Below are positions 46,400 to 55,985 of a DNA stretch of 64,000 nt, piece by piece (within the stretch, counting starts at the first letter, position 1; each line of letters opens with the position of its first letter). The position numbers were made by a program, and so were the translations under genes. Where the stretch lies: positions 50,767-114,766 of the forward strand of contig NZ_FOJY01000011.1 in assembly GCF_900112085.1 (NCBI RefSeq), read 5' to 3'. Below the pieces are notes generated by a model that made no database searches, had not been told where the DNA came from, and saw only the letters and a program-made list of their open reading frames with translations. Source of the DNA: Acetitomaculum ruminis DSM 5522. GTDB taxonomy: Bacteria > Bacillota > Clostridia > Lachnospirales > Lachnospiraceae.

Positions 46400-47557
46400 T
46401 TATTCCAAATCCGAGGCATCAATATCCGGAGTAATAAAGAAACTATATCCCGGAAATTTCTCTGATAACTCATCATTAACAATCTTTAAACCTTCCGAAA
46501 ATTTAATATCGAAACTAAATACCAGGTCAAAACGGATACTCTTTTTTACTAAATCCACAAAAAAGCCATGCATCTGTAAGGCCCATTCATGAGAAAGAAC
46601 AATATTTTGAACCTCATTTCTAAGTCTTGCCGCTTCATCATCTTTTGTGTTGTAGGCATAAACCCCAACTCCAGTAAGAATTACTCCGGTCTGCTTAAAA
46701 ACCTTTGCCTGAACCCTTCTTGTTATAACATCAACCTGGTCTACAGTCATATTATCCGGTAACTCCATATGCACAGAACCATAGTTTTTATTAGGGCCGT
46801 AATTACTGATTATTAAATCATAGGCACCATAGACTCCTTCTTCACTCTTAACAATTTCCTTGATTTTCATGGTAGTTTCATTATCAAGTCTTTGTCCTAA
46901 AATGTCATTTAAGGTTTCAATCATCATTTCTACCCCGGACTTAACTATAATTATGGCAATTATGGCACCTACATAGGCTTCAAGAGAAATGCCCGTAAAT
47001 ATAAAAACTAAAGCCGATGCCAAAACCGAAGCTGAAAGAATCGCATCAAAGGATGCATCTGCGCCGGAGGCTACTAAAGCAGCGGAGTTTACTTCTTCTC
47101 CTTTCTTCTTTACATAAAATCCCAGCACAATCTTTACTAAAACCGCCACAGCTATGATTAAAAGAGAAGTTGTGGAATAATCAGCCTTTTCAGGCCAGAT
47201 AATTTTTTTTACAGACTCCACAACTGATGTTATTCCGGCATATAAAACAATTCCGGAAACCATCATGGCACTTAAATATTCAATTCTTCCATATCCCATT
47301 GGATGTTTCTTGTCAGGAAATTTTCCTGCAAGCTTCGTTCCCACAATGGTTATAACAGATGATAAAGCATCTGATAAATTATTGACTGCATCTAAAGTAA
47401 CAGCTATTGAATTTGAAACAATCCCTATAAAGGCCTTAAAGGAAGCCAGAAAAATATTGGCAATAATACCTATTATACTGGTTTTAATAATAACCTTATC
47501 ACGATTTATTACAGAGTTTTCAAGTTTTGCTTCTTCTTTGGTATTTTCACCACTCAT
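46400..47557 (-). CDS. Cation diffusion facilitator transporter
   Basis: A 385-residue metal exporter of the CDF family with about six membrane spans. The transport-site ligands are seen in TLDAVNNLSDALSS, with the second-site motif KKHPMGYGRIEYL, and in the helix 5 segment ASGADASFDAILS. A long C-terminal cytoplasmic dimerisation domain follows. Likely substrates are Zn2+, Mn2+ or Fe2+. The ATG has AAGGAGG upstream. Confidence 0.93.
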   Translation of the reverse strand: MSGENTKEEAKLENSVINRDKVIIKTSIIGIIANIFLASFKAFIGIVSNSIAVTLDAVNNLSDALSSVITIVGTKLAGKFPDKKHPMGYGRIEYLSAMMVSGIVLYAGITSVVESVKKIIWPEKADYSTTSLLIIAVAVLVKIVLGFYVKKKGEEVNSAALVASGADASFDAILSASVLASALVFIFTGISLEAYVGAIIAIIIVKSGVEMMIETLNDILGQRLDNETTMKIKEIVKSEEGVYGAYDLIISNYGPNKNYGSVHMELPDNMTVDQVDVITRRVQAKVFKQTGVILTGVGVYAYNTKDDEAARLRNEVQNIVLSHEWALQMHGFFVDLVKKSIRFDLVFSFDIKFSEGLKIVNDELSEKFPGYSFFITPDIDASDLE

Positions 47558-47777
47558 TTTTTCTCCTCCTTATTGTATGCCGGATTTTTATCTTACTTTA
47601 TATTTCGGACTTGCCCTTAAGAGACTTTAAAAAAAGAAGATAGTTATTATCTCTCCATAAATTATATAATATTTTAATAAAATTTAATAATATTTTGTTA
47701 ATTTTTTTTGTATACATTTCCCCTCTTTTACTGTATAGTATTTACTTGTCTGATTACATATATTAGGAGGTTTATTC

Positions 47778-48221
47778 ATGCTGACAGCCATTAAAAACGG
47801 GCTATACTACGAAATAGCTTTATTTTTGGCATTTATTCAAAACGGCTTTAGATTTAACTGGGATAAACCTAATATTAATGAAACTCAGTATTTTTATGGT
47901 TTGAGCGGACAAGTTAAATCATTTTTTTACTTAAAAGATTCCAGTGCTGTTAAGATTTCCTTTGGAAATCGCACCTATGGTTATTTTAGTATTGTCATAA
48001 AAAACAGCAAAGGGAAATCTGTTATAAGTAAAACTTATTCAAGCTATTTTGATTATCCAAATACCTGTGAGAAGTTTTTCCTTCAGGGTGGAAATTATTC
48101 CATTATTATAAAACCTATTTCTGAAACAGATTATTGGGGATGGAAAAATAAAACTCATATATCCAACATATCTAATACTTTTTCTTATTTAGATATTAAA
48201 GTATGTCTTAATCGTAAGTAA
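47778..48221 (+). CDS. Hypothetical beta-rich protein, 147 residues
   Basis: Not recognised. It has a good ribosome site (TTAGGAGG, 8 bp) and its own terminator. A weakly hydrophobic N-terminus (YYEIALFLAFIQNGF) is followed by short beta-like strands rich in Ser, Tyr and Asn (VKISFGNRTYGYFSIVIKNSKG; FFLQGGNYSIIIKP). The last pattern recalls pre-peptidase C-terminal beta-sandwich domains, but the similarity is weak. No clear signal peptide is seen. Confidence 0.6.
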   Translation: MLTAIKNGLYYEIALFLAFIQNGFRFNWDKPNINETQYFYGLSGQVKSFFYLKDSSAVKISFGNRTYGYFSIVIKNSKGKSVISKTYSSYFDYPNTCEKFFLQGGNYSIIIKPISETDYWGWKNKTHISNISNTFSYLDIKVCLNRK

Positions 48222-48244
48222 TAATACGATTAAGGCTATTTTTT
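48207..48244 (+). terminator. Terminator of the 147-residue protein gene
   Basis: The arms CTTAATCGTA and TACGATTAAG with an 8-nt loop are followed by GCTATTTTTTG. The 5' arm overlaps the end of the coding region. Confidence 0.8.
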
Positions 48245-48293
48245 GCAAATATTTTTAATCAAACGATTAAGTCATTAAATTGTTTGATTATTA

Positions 48294-48320
48294 TAAAAAA
48301 TACTTATTGTTTTCCGAAAT
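48294..48320 (+). promoter_or_regulatory. Candidate sigma-28 promoter of a chemoreceptor gene
   Basis: TAAA (48294-48297), 16 bp, then CCGAAAT (48314-48320), one mismatch from CCGATAT. It lies 84 bp before the chemoreceptor start. Confidence 0.5.
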
Positions 48321-48403
48321 ACACTATAACCCTATGTAAACTCTTCTCTTTTAAAAATTTTTAACAAGAGGGTAAATCTAATAAATAATTGGAGGGAAAG
48401 CAA

Positions 48404-50182
48404 ATGAGTAAAGAAAAACAAACTGTTGGAAATAATGTTCCTCTTTATAACCGGTTGGCATTTCGAATAGGTGCTACCTATGTATCTTTATTACTGGTTT
48501 ATATTATAGCAATTACCGTTATAATCCTTCAAATCAGTAACCTTAAAACATCCTGTCAAAATATTGTTAATGAAGTTTATAATGTCACCACCAACGTAAA
48601 GGATATCGAAGTGGATTTAAAGACTATAGATAATTGCGGATTCGGTCTGGCTGCTGCCTTTGACAGCTATGTTAATATGGGACAGGTTGATAACCAAACA
48701 AGCACGATTTCTTCACAGATTACAGAAATAGAAGAATCAGCAAATGCTATTTTAGAAGTAACATCAAGTATTCCTGAATTAGAAAATGCAATAAACAGCT
48801 TTATTTCAGACTTTGCAGCTTACAAAAGCTCATATGAAGGAGTTATAAAGGCTGCTGGTGACAATGATAAAGACACCATTTCAGTTTTGGTATACGGTGA
48901 ATGTTCTACTTCACTTACTGCCCTTACACAAGATCTTGAAGCAGTTGATGAGGCTGTGGTTGCCATGAATGAAAATGTTCCAAACTTTTTAAATGAGCGT
49001 ACTCATAGAATATTAATTGTAATGAATTATATTGTTGCTACTTTTATTGGTATTATTGTTCTTTTTATCCTGCTTAATTACAGAACTATTGTTAAACCAA
49101 TAAAAGGAATCGCCAATGAAATCAACATTATAATTACAAATATTCAAAAAGGCAAAGGCGATTTAACTTTAAGATTAAATACAAAAACGGAAACAGAACT
49201 TATTCTTATTAAAAACGGAGTTAATCATTTCATTACAACTCTCCAGGATATAATGAAAAATGTTAAGGACGGAACAAATATACTTACAAATTCCTCAGAA
49301 AATATGACTTCTCAGGTTAGCAGGGCTCACGATTCTGTTACAAATACCTCTGCGGCTTTAGAAGAGCTTTCAGCCAGCATGACAGATGTTTCTTCCATTA
49401 CGGATTTAATTGGTGAAAAGCTTGATAATGTGAAAGAATCCACTGAAAGTATTGACGCAGAAGTAAATGACGGTACTACTAAAGCAGCAGAAATAAAATC
49501 CGAAGCTGACGCTATTAAAGAAACAGCTTCAACAAAGAAGGAAAATACCGGACGCAAGATGCAAGAACTTTCCGTAGTCCTGGAAGAATCTGTTAAAGAT
49601 TCTGAAAAAGTTAAGCAAATCAATGAGCTTACAAATGTAATTCTTGATATTGCTTCCCAGACCAACTTACTTGCTTTAAATGCCTCCATAGAAGCTGCAA
49701 GAGCCGGTGAAGCAGGACGAGGTTTTGCTGTTGTTGCTGAAGAAATCAGTGAACTTGCAGAAAATTCCAGACAAACTGCCGCCAACATCCAGTTAATAAG
49801 TAACGAGGTTACAAAGGCTGTTCAAACCCTTTCTTCAAATGCAATTCAGGTACTAGATTTTATTAATGGAACAGTTCTTTCTGATTATGATGCCTTCGTG
49901 GATACCGGTGACAAATATCAAAGTACCGCTGACCTTATAAATAACATACTTGGAAATATTTCCTCCCAGGTTGAAGCATTAAATGATGTTATGAAGGATA
50001 TGGCCGGTTCAATAATGTCAATTACCGACTCGGTTCGTGAATCTTCAAAAGCAATTAATATGTCGGCTACCAACTCTCAGGAGATTGTCAATGAAATTGC
50101 GGGAATCACCGAGGCCGTTGAAAACAATAATGAGGTTACAAAACAGCTTACCTCCAATACCAGCCAGTTTGTTAATTTGTAA
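48404..50182 (+). CDS. Methyl-accepting chemotaxis protein
   Basis: A 592-residue membrane receptor, the only plus-strand chemoreceptor. A span at about 25-45 precedes a helical extracellular region of about 160 residues. A second span near 205-228 leads to a HAMP-like linker and a signalling domain with the tip [25 protein letters not shown]. The ATG at 48404 has GGAGGG 7 bp upstream; a TTG at 48389 overlaps that site. Confidence 0.94.
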   Translation: MSKEKQTVGNNVPLYNRLAFRIGATYVSLLLVYIIAITVIILQISNLKTSCQNIVNEVYNVTTNVKDIEVDLKTIDNCGFGLAAAFDSYVNMGQVDNQTSTISSQITEIEESANAILEVTSSIPELENAINSFISDFAAYKSSYEGVIKAAGDNDKDTISVLVYGECSTSLTALTQDLEAVDEAVVAMNENVPNFLNERTHRILIVMNYIVATFIGIIVLFILLNYRTIVKPIKGIANEINIIITNIQKGKGDLTLRLNTKTETELILIKNGVNHFITTLQDIMKNVKDGTNILTNSSENMTSQVSRAHDSVTNTSAALEELSASMTDVSSITDLIGEKLDNVKESTESIDAEVNDGTTKAAEIKSEADAIKETASTKKENTGRKMQELSVVLEESVKDSEKVKQINELTNVILDIASQTNLLALNASIEAARAGEAGRGFAVVAEEISELAENSRQTAANIQLISNEVTKAVQTLSSNAIQVLDFINGTVLSDYDAFVDTGDKYQSTADLINNILGNISSQVEALNDVMKDMAGSIMSITDSVRESSKAINMSATNSQEIVNEIAGITEAVENNNEVTKQLTSNTSQFVNL

Positions 50183-50218
50183 AATAAAATTTAAATGTTC
50201 TTAAAAGCATACATAAAA

Positions 50219-50255
50219 ATGGCATCGCATTATATCAGGCGATGCCACTTTTTTA
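50219..50255 (+). terminator. Terminator of the plus-strand chemoreceptor
   Basis: The arms TGGCATCGC and GCGATGCCA are followed by CTTTTTTA. Confidence 0.85.
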
Positions 50256-50303
50256 TACTTTTACAAATAATTTTTTCTTCCTACTGTCTATCAAATATAA
50301 TAA

Positions 50304-53300
50304 TTAACTTTTCTTTTTCCACTTGGAATAAAGTATTATATCACCTGTACTACCAGTTTTAATTACTCCGTTTTTTAACTGTTTTTTATAATTTGGATCC
50401 AAATACCATCCTACGAAAGTATATCCTGTTTTTGTAGGTTTCTTAAGTGTAATATTCGGAGTAGTTATTGTATAAGTGCTTGGATTATCAGTATTATTTT
50501 TTCCACCCTCCAATTTATACGTAATTTTATATTTCTTCAATTGCCACTTGGCATATAAAGTGATATTTCCAGTACTACCTGATTTAATAGTATCATCAGC
50601 TAACCGATTCTTATAATTCGAATCTTTATACCATCCTACAAAAATATATCCTGTTTTTGTAGGTTTCTTTAAAACAATGTTAGCGGAAGTTACCGTATAG
50701 CTGGTCGGGTTACTGGTATTATTATTACCACCAGATAATTTATAATTAATAGTATACTTATTTAGCTGCCATTTGGCATATAATTTTATTACAGAGTTAT
50801 TATTCCTTGTCAGTTTATAAAATGTCTTATTATACAACGTTCCAGATTCATTTTGTTTTGTATTCCATCCTAAAAACTTGTATCCTTTTTTGGTACGAGA
50901 AGGACAAGAAATCGGGGTCTCACCACAATAATTACCAATATAATCTTCAGGTTCTGATAAAACTGATAATGTATCCACCAAAGAATTGTTATCATATAAT
51001 TCAATACGATAAGAAATTATAGGTTTAAAATCCAGATTATTCTCATTGGCAAATTTTTCGGCATATGAATCGTAATATCCAATAACCGGAGAAACTAAAG
51101 GTGTGAATGCATTATTTCCTATTTCTTTTACACTTTTTGGTATACTAATTCCCTGATTGCTGTTATTAAACGCTTTATCTGAAATGCTAACAACTGTATT
51201 AGGAATAAATGAATTTTTACACCCTAGTATCAGTTTATTATTACGCGATTCAATTATTGAACAACAATCATTTCTACTATCATATTCTTTATTATTCCTA
51301 TCAACTACAATATTAGTTAAACCTTCACAATTTGCAAAAGCTTCATCACCAATATAGGTTACTTGTGAGGGTATAAAAATATCTTTAATATTTACGCACC
51401 CTTTAAACGTAGAATCATCTATCATTAAAAGTGAATCCGGCAAAATGACTGTTTCTAAACCAACACACCCTTCAAAGGCACTTTTTTCAATGGTATTTAT
51501 ATTATCAGGCAATTTTATTTCTTTAAGTCTTTTGCAATTCTTAAAAACTCCAGCTTTAATACCTGATACACCTGAAGGAATGTTAATCTCTAATAAATTT
51601 TCACAATTTGCAAAAGCATTTTCACCTATATAGGTAACTGAATCTGGTATTTTTATTTCTTTTAAATTTACACATCCTGCAAAAGCATTATCTTCTATAT
51701 TAGATATTGAATCTGATATTTCAATATTTTCTATGCTTTCACATCCCGCAAAAGCACCATCAGAAATATAGCCTGAATCCACATCTTCTTCTATAGTTTC
51801 ATTTTCATTATCTGTCCAAAAAGAAGTATCTTCATCCCAAAAAGAATCATCTACATCTTCGCCCCAAAAAGAAGCATCTTCATTAAGTCTATCTTCAAAA
51901 TCATCTGGTTCTTCATCTCCAGAATCGTCATAATAATATTCTTCATCATCTGGTTCTTCGTCTTCTGGATTTTCTACAAATTCTTCGTCATCCAAATCAT
52001 CATCATTATATTCTTCTGTTTCATCTTTAGAAATAATTTCCAAGTTTGCATCTTGTGTTACATTAGATGTATTGATAGAATTTTTATTTCCAGAATAAAT
52101 TTTCATATTTACACAACTGGAAAAAGCATGCCAACCTATATATATTACTGAATTTGGTATATTTATCGAAGTAATATTATAGCAATCAGAAAAAGCCATT
52201 CTATCTATAACTTTAAGGGAATAGGGTAAAGACACTCTTCTTAAATTCTCACAATGCCAAAAACATCCCTTGCTAATATATCTTACAGTAGTTGGGATAA
52301 CAATGTCAGTTAAAGCACCACATCCTCTAAAAGCACTATCTCTTATTATTTCTACCCTCCGTGGTATGTTTATATCTGCATTCTCACATCCACAAAAAGC
52401 AGCGTCTCCTATACTTTTTATTGAGTCCGGTAGAACAATCCTTCTTAATTTTGTACATCTAAAAAAGGCCATGCTTTTAATATGTGTAACTTTATAGCCA
52501 TTTATTCTTTGAGGAACACGAACTATTGTGCCATCACCAACATATTTTTCAATACTTATGGTTCTTTTGTTACTATTTAAGCTCCACTTTAGACCTTCAT
52601 ATTCGCCACCTGTAAATTTGTTATCTATTGCATCAATTTGTTCCTGTACACATTTTGCATACATATTTGTCCCTTTTTCATTTGGATGAATAGAATATGC
52701 ACTTGGAATTTTCATAGAATCTATATCCTGATTCTGCGGTGTCCATATTATTGGATTAATATAAGGGTCTGCTGTATACGCTTCATGTGTTTTAAATCTT
52801 TCACTGACATCAACAAACAAAATTCTTCCTCTTTGTTTATTAACAACTTTTTTTATAACATTATTATTAAAATAATCCACTCCATTAATATTAATCATAT
52901 TTGCTTCTTCCTTGTTGAATGGTCCTCCACCTTGACTACTAATAAGTCGTGGATATCCCACAACTAAAATAATTGTATTACCACTAGTTTTTGAACGTAT
53001 TTTTTTGTATACTCTATTAAGATTTTGTTTCACATTATATATCTGAGATTTTGTTTTATTTATTTCTTTAGATAACCAGGTAGTTGTAAAAGTACCGGGT
53101 TCTAACACGGCAGTGGTAATAATATTAGAAAATCCAACATCGTTTCCCCCAATTGTAATTGTTACATAATCTACAAATTTTTCTTCATCCTTTAACTTGT
53201 CAAAAATTTTACATTCTTTCGGTATATTTTTAGTACCTATAAAAAATGTAAAATCGTTAGCCTCTGGAATATATGTTTTATATTTAGCCTTTTTTTCGAA

Positions 53301-53645
53301 TGATACTAAATCAAAATGTTTTGTTTCAGCTCCCGATATTGCTCTAAAATACCATTTTTTTTCTTTAAGCTGTGAATTAATGTGAGTATTTCCTGGTAAT
53401 TTTATTTTTCCTGGCCAGCTTTTTTTAGATCTATGAGCTAACCAATCACTACTTTTTAATTTATCAATTACGTTTTTATTTTGTCCATAAAATGGTTCAA
53501 CACCTTCACCCGATGAATATGAATCCCCCAATGATACCATTATTTGGCGATCACCTGTTGCATAAGAACGAATTGGTAAAAAGCAAAAACAAAATATAAT
53601 AAAAATAATGTAAAAAGCAAACGTTTTACTTTTCTTCATCAGCAT
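50304..53645 (-). CDS. Large secreted SGNH hydrolase with leucine-rich and InlB repeats
   Basis: A 1113-residue secreted protein. A signal peptide (about 1-29) precedes an SGNH/GDSL esterase domain to about 350: block I SLGDSYSSGEG (Ser42), block III TIGGNDVGFSN, block V SIHPNEKGTNM. BspA-type leucine-rich repeats (LRR_5, FxxCxxLxxIxIP) follow to about 530, are interrupted by an acidic stretch of about 100 residues (540-640), and resume to about 870. Three InlB B-repeats (GYxFxGWY...LYAKW) end the protein. No sortase motif or C-terminal anchor is seen. It may bind and deacylate host or plant polysaccharide. Confidence 0.88.
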   Translation of the reverse strand: MLMKKSKTFAFYIIFIIFCFCFLPIRSYATGDRQIMVSLGDSYSSGEGVEPFYGQNKNVIDKLKSSDWLAHRSKKSWPGKIKLPGNTHINSQLKEKKWYFRAISGAETKHFDLVSFEKKAKYKTYIPEANDFTFFIGTKNIPKECKIFDKLKDEEKFVDYVTITIGGNDVGFSNIITTAVLEPGTFTTTWLSKEINKTKSQIYNVKQNLNRVYKKIRSKTSGNTIILVVGYPRLISSQGGGPFNKEEANMININGVDYFNNNVIKKVVNKQRGRILFVDVSERFKTHEAYTADPYINPIIWTPQNQDIDSMKIPSAYSIHPNEKGTNMYAKCVQEQIDAIDNKFTGGEYEGLKWSLNSNKRTISIEKYVGDGTIVRVPQRINGYKVTHIKSMAFFRCTKLRRIVLPDSIKSIGDAAFCGCENADINIPRRVEIIRDSAFRGCGALTDIVIPTTVRYISKGCFWHCENLRRVSLPYSLKVIDRMAFSDCYNITSINIPNSVIYIGWHAFSSCVNMKIYSGNKNSINTSNVTQDANLEIISKDETEEYNDDDLDDEEFVENPEDEEPDDEEYYYDDSGDEEPDDFEDRLNEDASFWGEDVDDSFWDEDTSFWTDNENETIEEDVDSGYISDGAFAGCESIENIEISDSISNIEDNAFAGCVNLKEIKIPDSVTYIGENAFANCENLLEINIPSGVSGIKAGVFKNCKRLKEIKLPDNINTIEKSAFEGCVGLETVILPDSLLMIDDSTFKGCVNIKDIFIPSQVTYIGDEAFANCEGLTNIVVDRNNKEYDSRNDCCSIIESRNNKLILGCKNSFIPNTVVSISDKAFNNSNQGISIPKSVKEIGNNAFTPLVSPVIGYYDSYAEKFANENNLDFKPIISYRIELYDNNSLVDTLSVLSEPEDYIGNYCGETPISCPSRTKKGYKFLGWNTKQNESGTLYNKTFYKLTRNNNSVIKLYAKWQLNKYTINYKLSGGNNNTSNPTSYTVTSANIVLKKPTKTGYIFVGWYKDSNYKNRLADDTIKSGSTGNITLYAKWQLKKYKITYKLEGGKNNTDNPSTYTITTPNITLKKPTKTGYTFVGWYLDPNYKKQLKNGVIKTGSTGDIILYSKWKKKS

Positions 53646-53706
53646 AATTTCCTCCCATATAATACTTTTTTATTAGTACACTTATTGACAAATAACATCT
53701 TCATTT

Positions 53707-54420
53707 TTATAAATTATCAATATCTTCATCAGTTAAACTGTTTAAATAATCAGCGTCTATATGTTTTACCGTTTTTACTATGGCATCTGAACCATTGGGA
53801 ATAACGTCAAAGAATTGGTTTTTTTGAGCATTGTGTACATAAATGCTTTCTGATTCCGATAAAATTACATCAACTATTTTTTCATTGTTTTCAGATTTTT
53901 TTAGTGTGTAAGAAACAGGGTAAGCTTGAAACTGTCCATTAGTTTCATATATGGTCCATATATTATTTGATGGTGTAGTGTAATACGCTACATAAGAGGG
54001 ATGTTTTTCATTAGAATTCGTGGATATTTCTTTTTCATTATAATTACCCTTCAAATCAAATCTACTGATTATTGAAACATCTGAAAAACCACGTTCCGCA
54101 AAATCTTCCCGAGTCTGCTTTTCAGATGTAAGATTTTTAGATTCTGTTACATCCATTCTGGATAATATTTCTGAAGTTCTATTGTAATATTCTTCAGAGT
54201 CTACAACATATTCATCTACGAACTCATCATCTGTTTCAAAATCATCTGATACATAATCATTTATTGAATCAGACTCATCTGTTTTTGCAGTTTCATTTAC
54301 TTCTGATTTTGTCATTAGTTTTTCTTTCGTTGATTCAGTATTTGAATTCTTGTTACATACCACAATAATTCCTGAAAATGTTAGAAAAACTAACATAATT
54401 AAAATAATCATTCTTTTCAT
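53707..54420 (-). CDS. Secreted or anchored acidic protein, 237 residues
   Basis: Not recognised. The N-terminal hydrophobic helix (about 4-21) ends in IIVVCNK; the cysteine is there but the preceding residue does not fit a lipobox well. A very acidic linker with FETDDEFVDEYVVDSEEYY follows, similar in style to the acidic stretch of the SGNH protein next door. The C-terminal half is beta-rich (YVAYYTTPSNNIWTIYETNGQ). It lies 60 bp upstream of the large secreted gene on the same strand, so the two may be cotranscribed. Confidence 0.65.
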   Translation of the reverse strand: MKRMIILIMLVFLTFSGIIVVCNKNSNTESTKEKLMTKSEVNETAKTDESDSINDYVSDDFETDDEFVDEYVVDSEEYYNRTSEILSRMDVTESKNLTSEKQTREDFAERGFSDVSIISRFDLKGNYNEKEISTNSNEKHPSYVAYYTTPSNNIWTIYETNGQFQAYPVSYTLKKSENNEKIVDVILSESESIYVHNAQKNQFFDVIPNGSDAIVKTVKHIDADYLNSLTDEDIDNL

Positions 54421-54656
54421 AAATTTCTCCTTGTACTACTGTTTTCACTAAATTCATATCATTCATATATACATTTTAGTTATGTTTTTTAATCCCCCCT
54501 TACTATATATAATAGTTATGCTTGAAAAAATATAATAAATATATTAAGCTTTAGATAAGTTAACTAACTAAATATAATAATATATTTCCTATCAGGGTCA
54601 GTTAATAACAAATTTACTATGTGACCATTATTAATTTGATAGAATTGTCTTTGTAG
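54421..54656. other. Gene-free upstream region
   Basis: AT-rich DNA between divergent genes, ending at repeat copy 4. Promoters are expected here but none is clear enough to call. Confidence 0.4.
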
Positions 54657-54766
54657 TAAAGCGGACATTCGGAATCCGCTTCGCTACTTCCTCATGAACG
54701 CAGTGTAAGCAATCCCCCGCTTAAAGCTTACGCTTTTGAAGCGGGGGATTGCTTACACTGCGTTCA
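54657..54766 (+). repeat. Dispersed palindromic repeat, copy 4 (compact form)
   Basis: A 110 bp version with the same two ends. After GAACGCAGTG it continues straight into TAAGCAATCCCCCGCTT, which pairs perfectly with the right arm to give a 27 bp stem around AAAGCTTACGCTTTTG. The two middle hairpins of the long form are missing. Confidence 0.92.
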
Positions 54767-54836
54767 TAACATAGATATATCTATGAACAATTAGCCAAAA
54801 CAATGCTAAAATCCACTAAATTAGAGGAGAATAAAC

Positions 54837-55628
54837 ATGCTTAAAAAAATCCTAATTAATAAATATATTAAAATTCCTTTGATTATTGTTTGTTTTATTT
54901 CTATTATTTGTTTTTCTTTTTTTCAAATAAGACGGCTTATTGTAATTAATTATCTTAATAACAGATACGGTGATGGTGATTGGAAAATAGTTGCCTGCAA
55001 AGATACCTATTACACTAGCGAGGGGTGTTTTTTTACCCTTTTTAGAAGACAGAAAAAAGATGGCGTAAGATATGAAATTACATCATCTTACACTCAAAAT
55101 AAACCTTTTTGCATTTTTATAAAAGGGTTTATTATAGAAAATGACGAGTTTTTACCTACATATTATTCTATTAAGTACAAGCTGAAGTACATTATATGGG
55201 AGGATACAGGTTTTGATAATGATTTTGAGGAACTGGAAGGAAAAATCAAATTTATTAATGATTATCATTATCCTTTCAAAGATTATGTCAGTAATTATGA
55301 TGACTTTTATATAAATAATTGTGCAACCGCCCTTTACATACCTGAAATGTACGGTAATGAAGATACATATGATACATTTAAAGATTTGTTTAAAAATAAC
55401 AAAAAAGTACCTGATTTAAGTGAGACAATTGATATTTTGGAAAAATGTTATTGTTCATATAGAAAAAGAAATTCAAACATAGATGATGAAAAATTTTACA
55501 ATTTTATTTTTTCAAAAAACGTTTCTGATGTAGATATAGACAGATTCATCTATTATTCAGTTGATGAAAGTGAAAGAAATAATACTTTTCTTACTAAAAA
55601 TGGAGCTACACAACGAGAAGCTGATTAG
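54837..55628 (+). CDS. Membrane-anchored hypothetical protein, 263 residues
   Basis: Not recognised. AGAGGAG lies 8 bp before the ATG. One N-terminal membrane span (about 13-30) with basic flanks is followed by a domain beginning NNRYGDGDWKIVACKDTYYTSEGCF. The C-terminal part is rich in Asp, Glu, Tyr and Asn. A decayed partial copy follows in tandem at 55687, and the pair is bracketed by repeat copies 4 and 5. That arrangement suggests a transferred or rearranged segment. Confidence 0.65.
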   Translation: MLKKILINKYIKIPLIIVCFISIICFSFFQIRRLIVINYLNNRYGDGDWKIVACKDTYYTSEGCFFTLFRRQKKDGVRYEITSSYTQNKPFCIFIKGFIIENDEFLPTYYSIKYKLKYIIWEDTGFDNDFEELEGKIKFINDYHYPFKDYVSNYDDFYINNCATALYIPEMYGNEDTYDTFKDLFKNNKKVPDLSETIDILEKCYCSYRKRNSNIDDEKFYNFIFSKNVSDVDIDRFIYYSVDESERNNTFLTKNGATQREAD

Positions 55629-55686
55629 AATGCAGAAATAGAAATTATTTTATCCTTCTTCCATAATGCAAAACAGAGGTAACAAA

Positions 55687-55946
55687 ATGTACGGTTATGG
55701 CGACTGGAAAATAGTTGCCTGAAAAGATGTTTATATTAGCACGGGAGGATGGCTTTATAGCAAAGATGAAAAATGTGACGTAAGATATGAAACTACATCA
55801 TCTTACACTCAAAATAAACCTTTTTGCATTTTTATAAAAGGGTTTATTATAGAAAATAACGAGTTTTTACCTACATATTATTATGTTAAATATTAGCTAA
55901 AATACAGCATAAAAGGGGATACAAGTATTAATAATGATTTTGTACA
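55687..55946 (+). pseudogene. Decayed tandem copy of the 263-residue protein gene
   Basis: The frame opens with YGYGDWKIVA and matches residues about 42-125 of the upstream gene. Cys of VACK is replaced by TGA and a later Lys codon by TAG. A stretch of roughly 85 bases around SSYTQNKPFCIFIKGFIIEN is almost identical in both copies (one or two differences), while flanks have diverged. It lacks the membrane-anchor segment and the C-terminal half. Confidence 0.85.
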
Positions 55947-55985
55947 GAGGAAGTGGCTGTATAAAATGCTAGAGTAAAATGTATG

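Noticed and set aside
46141..48403. c-di-GMP riboswitch near the PilZ or chemoreceptor genes
   Set aside because: No GEMM-type conserved blocks were found in the leaders, despite the abundance of c-di-GMP proteins.
49327..49788. Long minus-strand frame inside the plus-strand chemoreceptor
   Set aside because: It is antisense to the conserved signalling domain; Ser/Ala-rich composition is typical of such shadows.
54837..55946. Single gene with in-frame readthrough of stop codons
   Set aside because: The second part realigns to the middle of the first gene and lacks the membrane anchor, so it is a duplicate and not a continuation.
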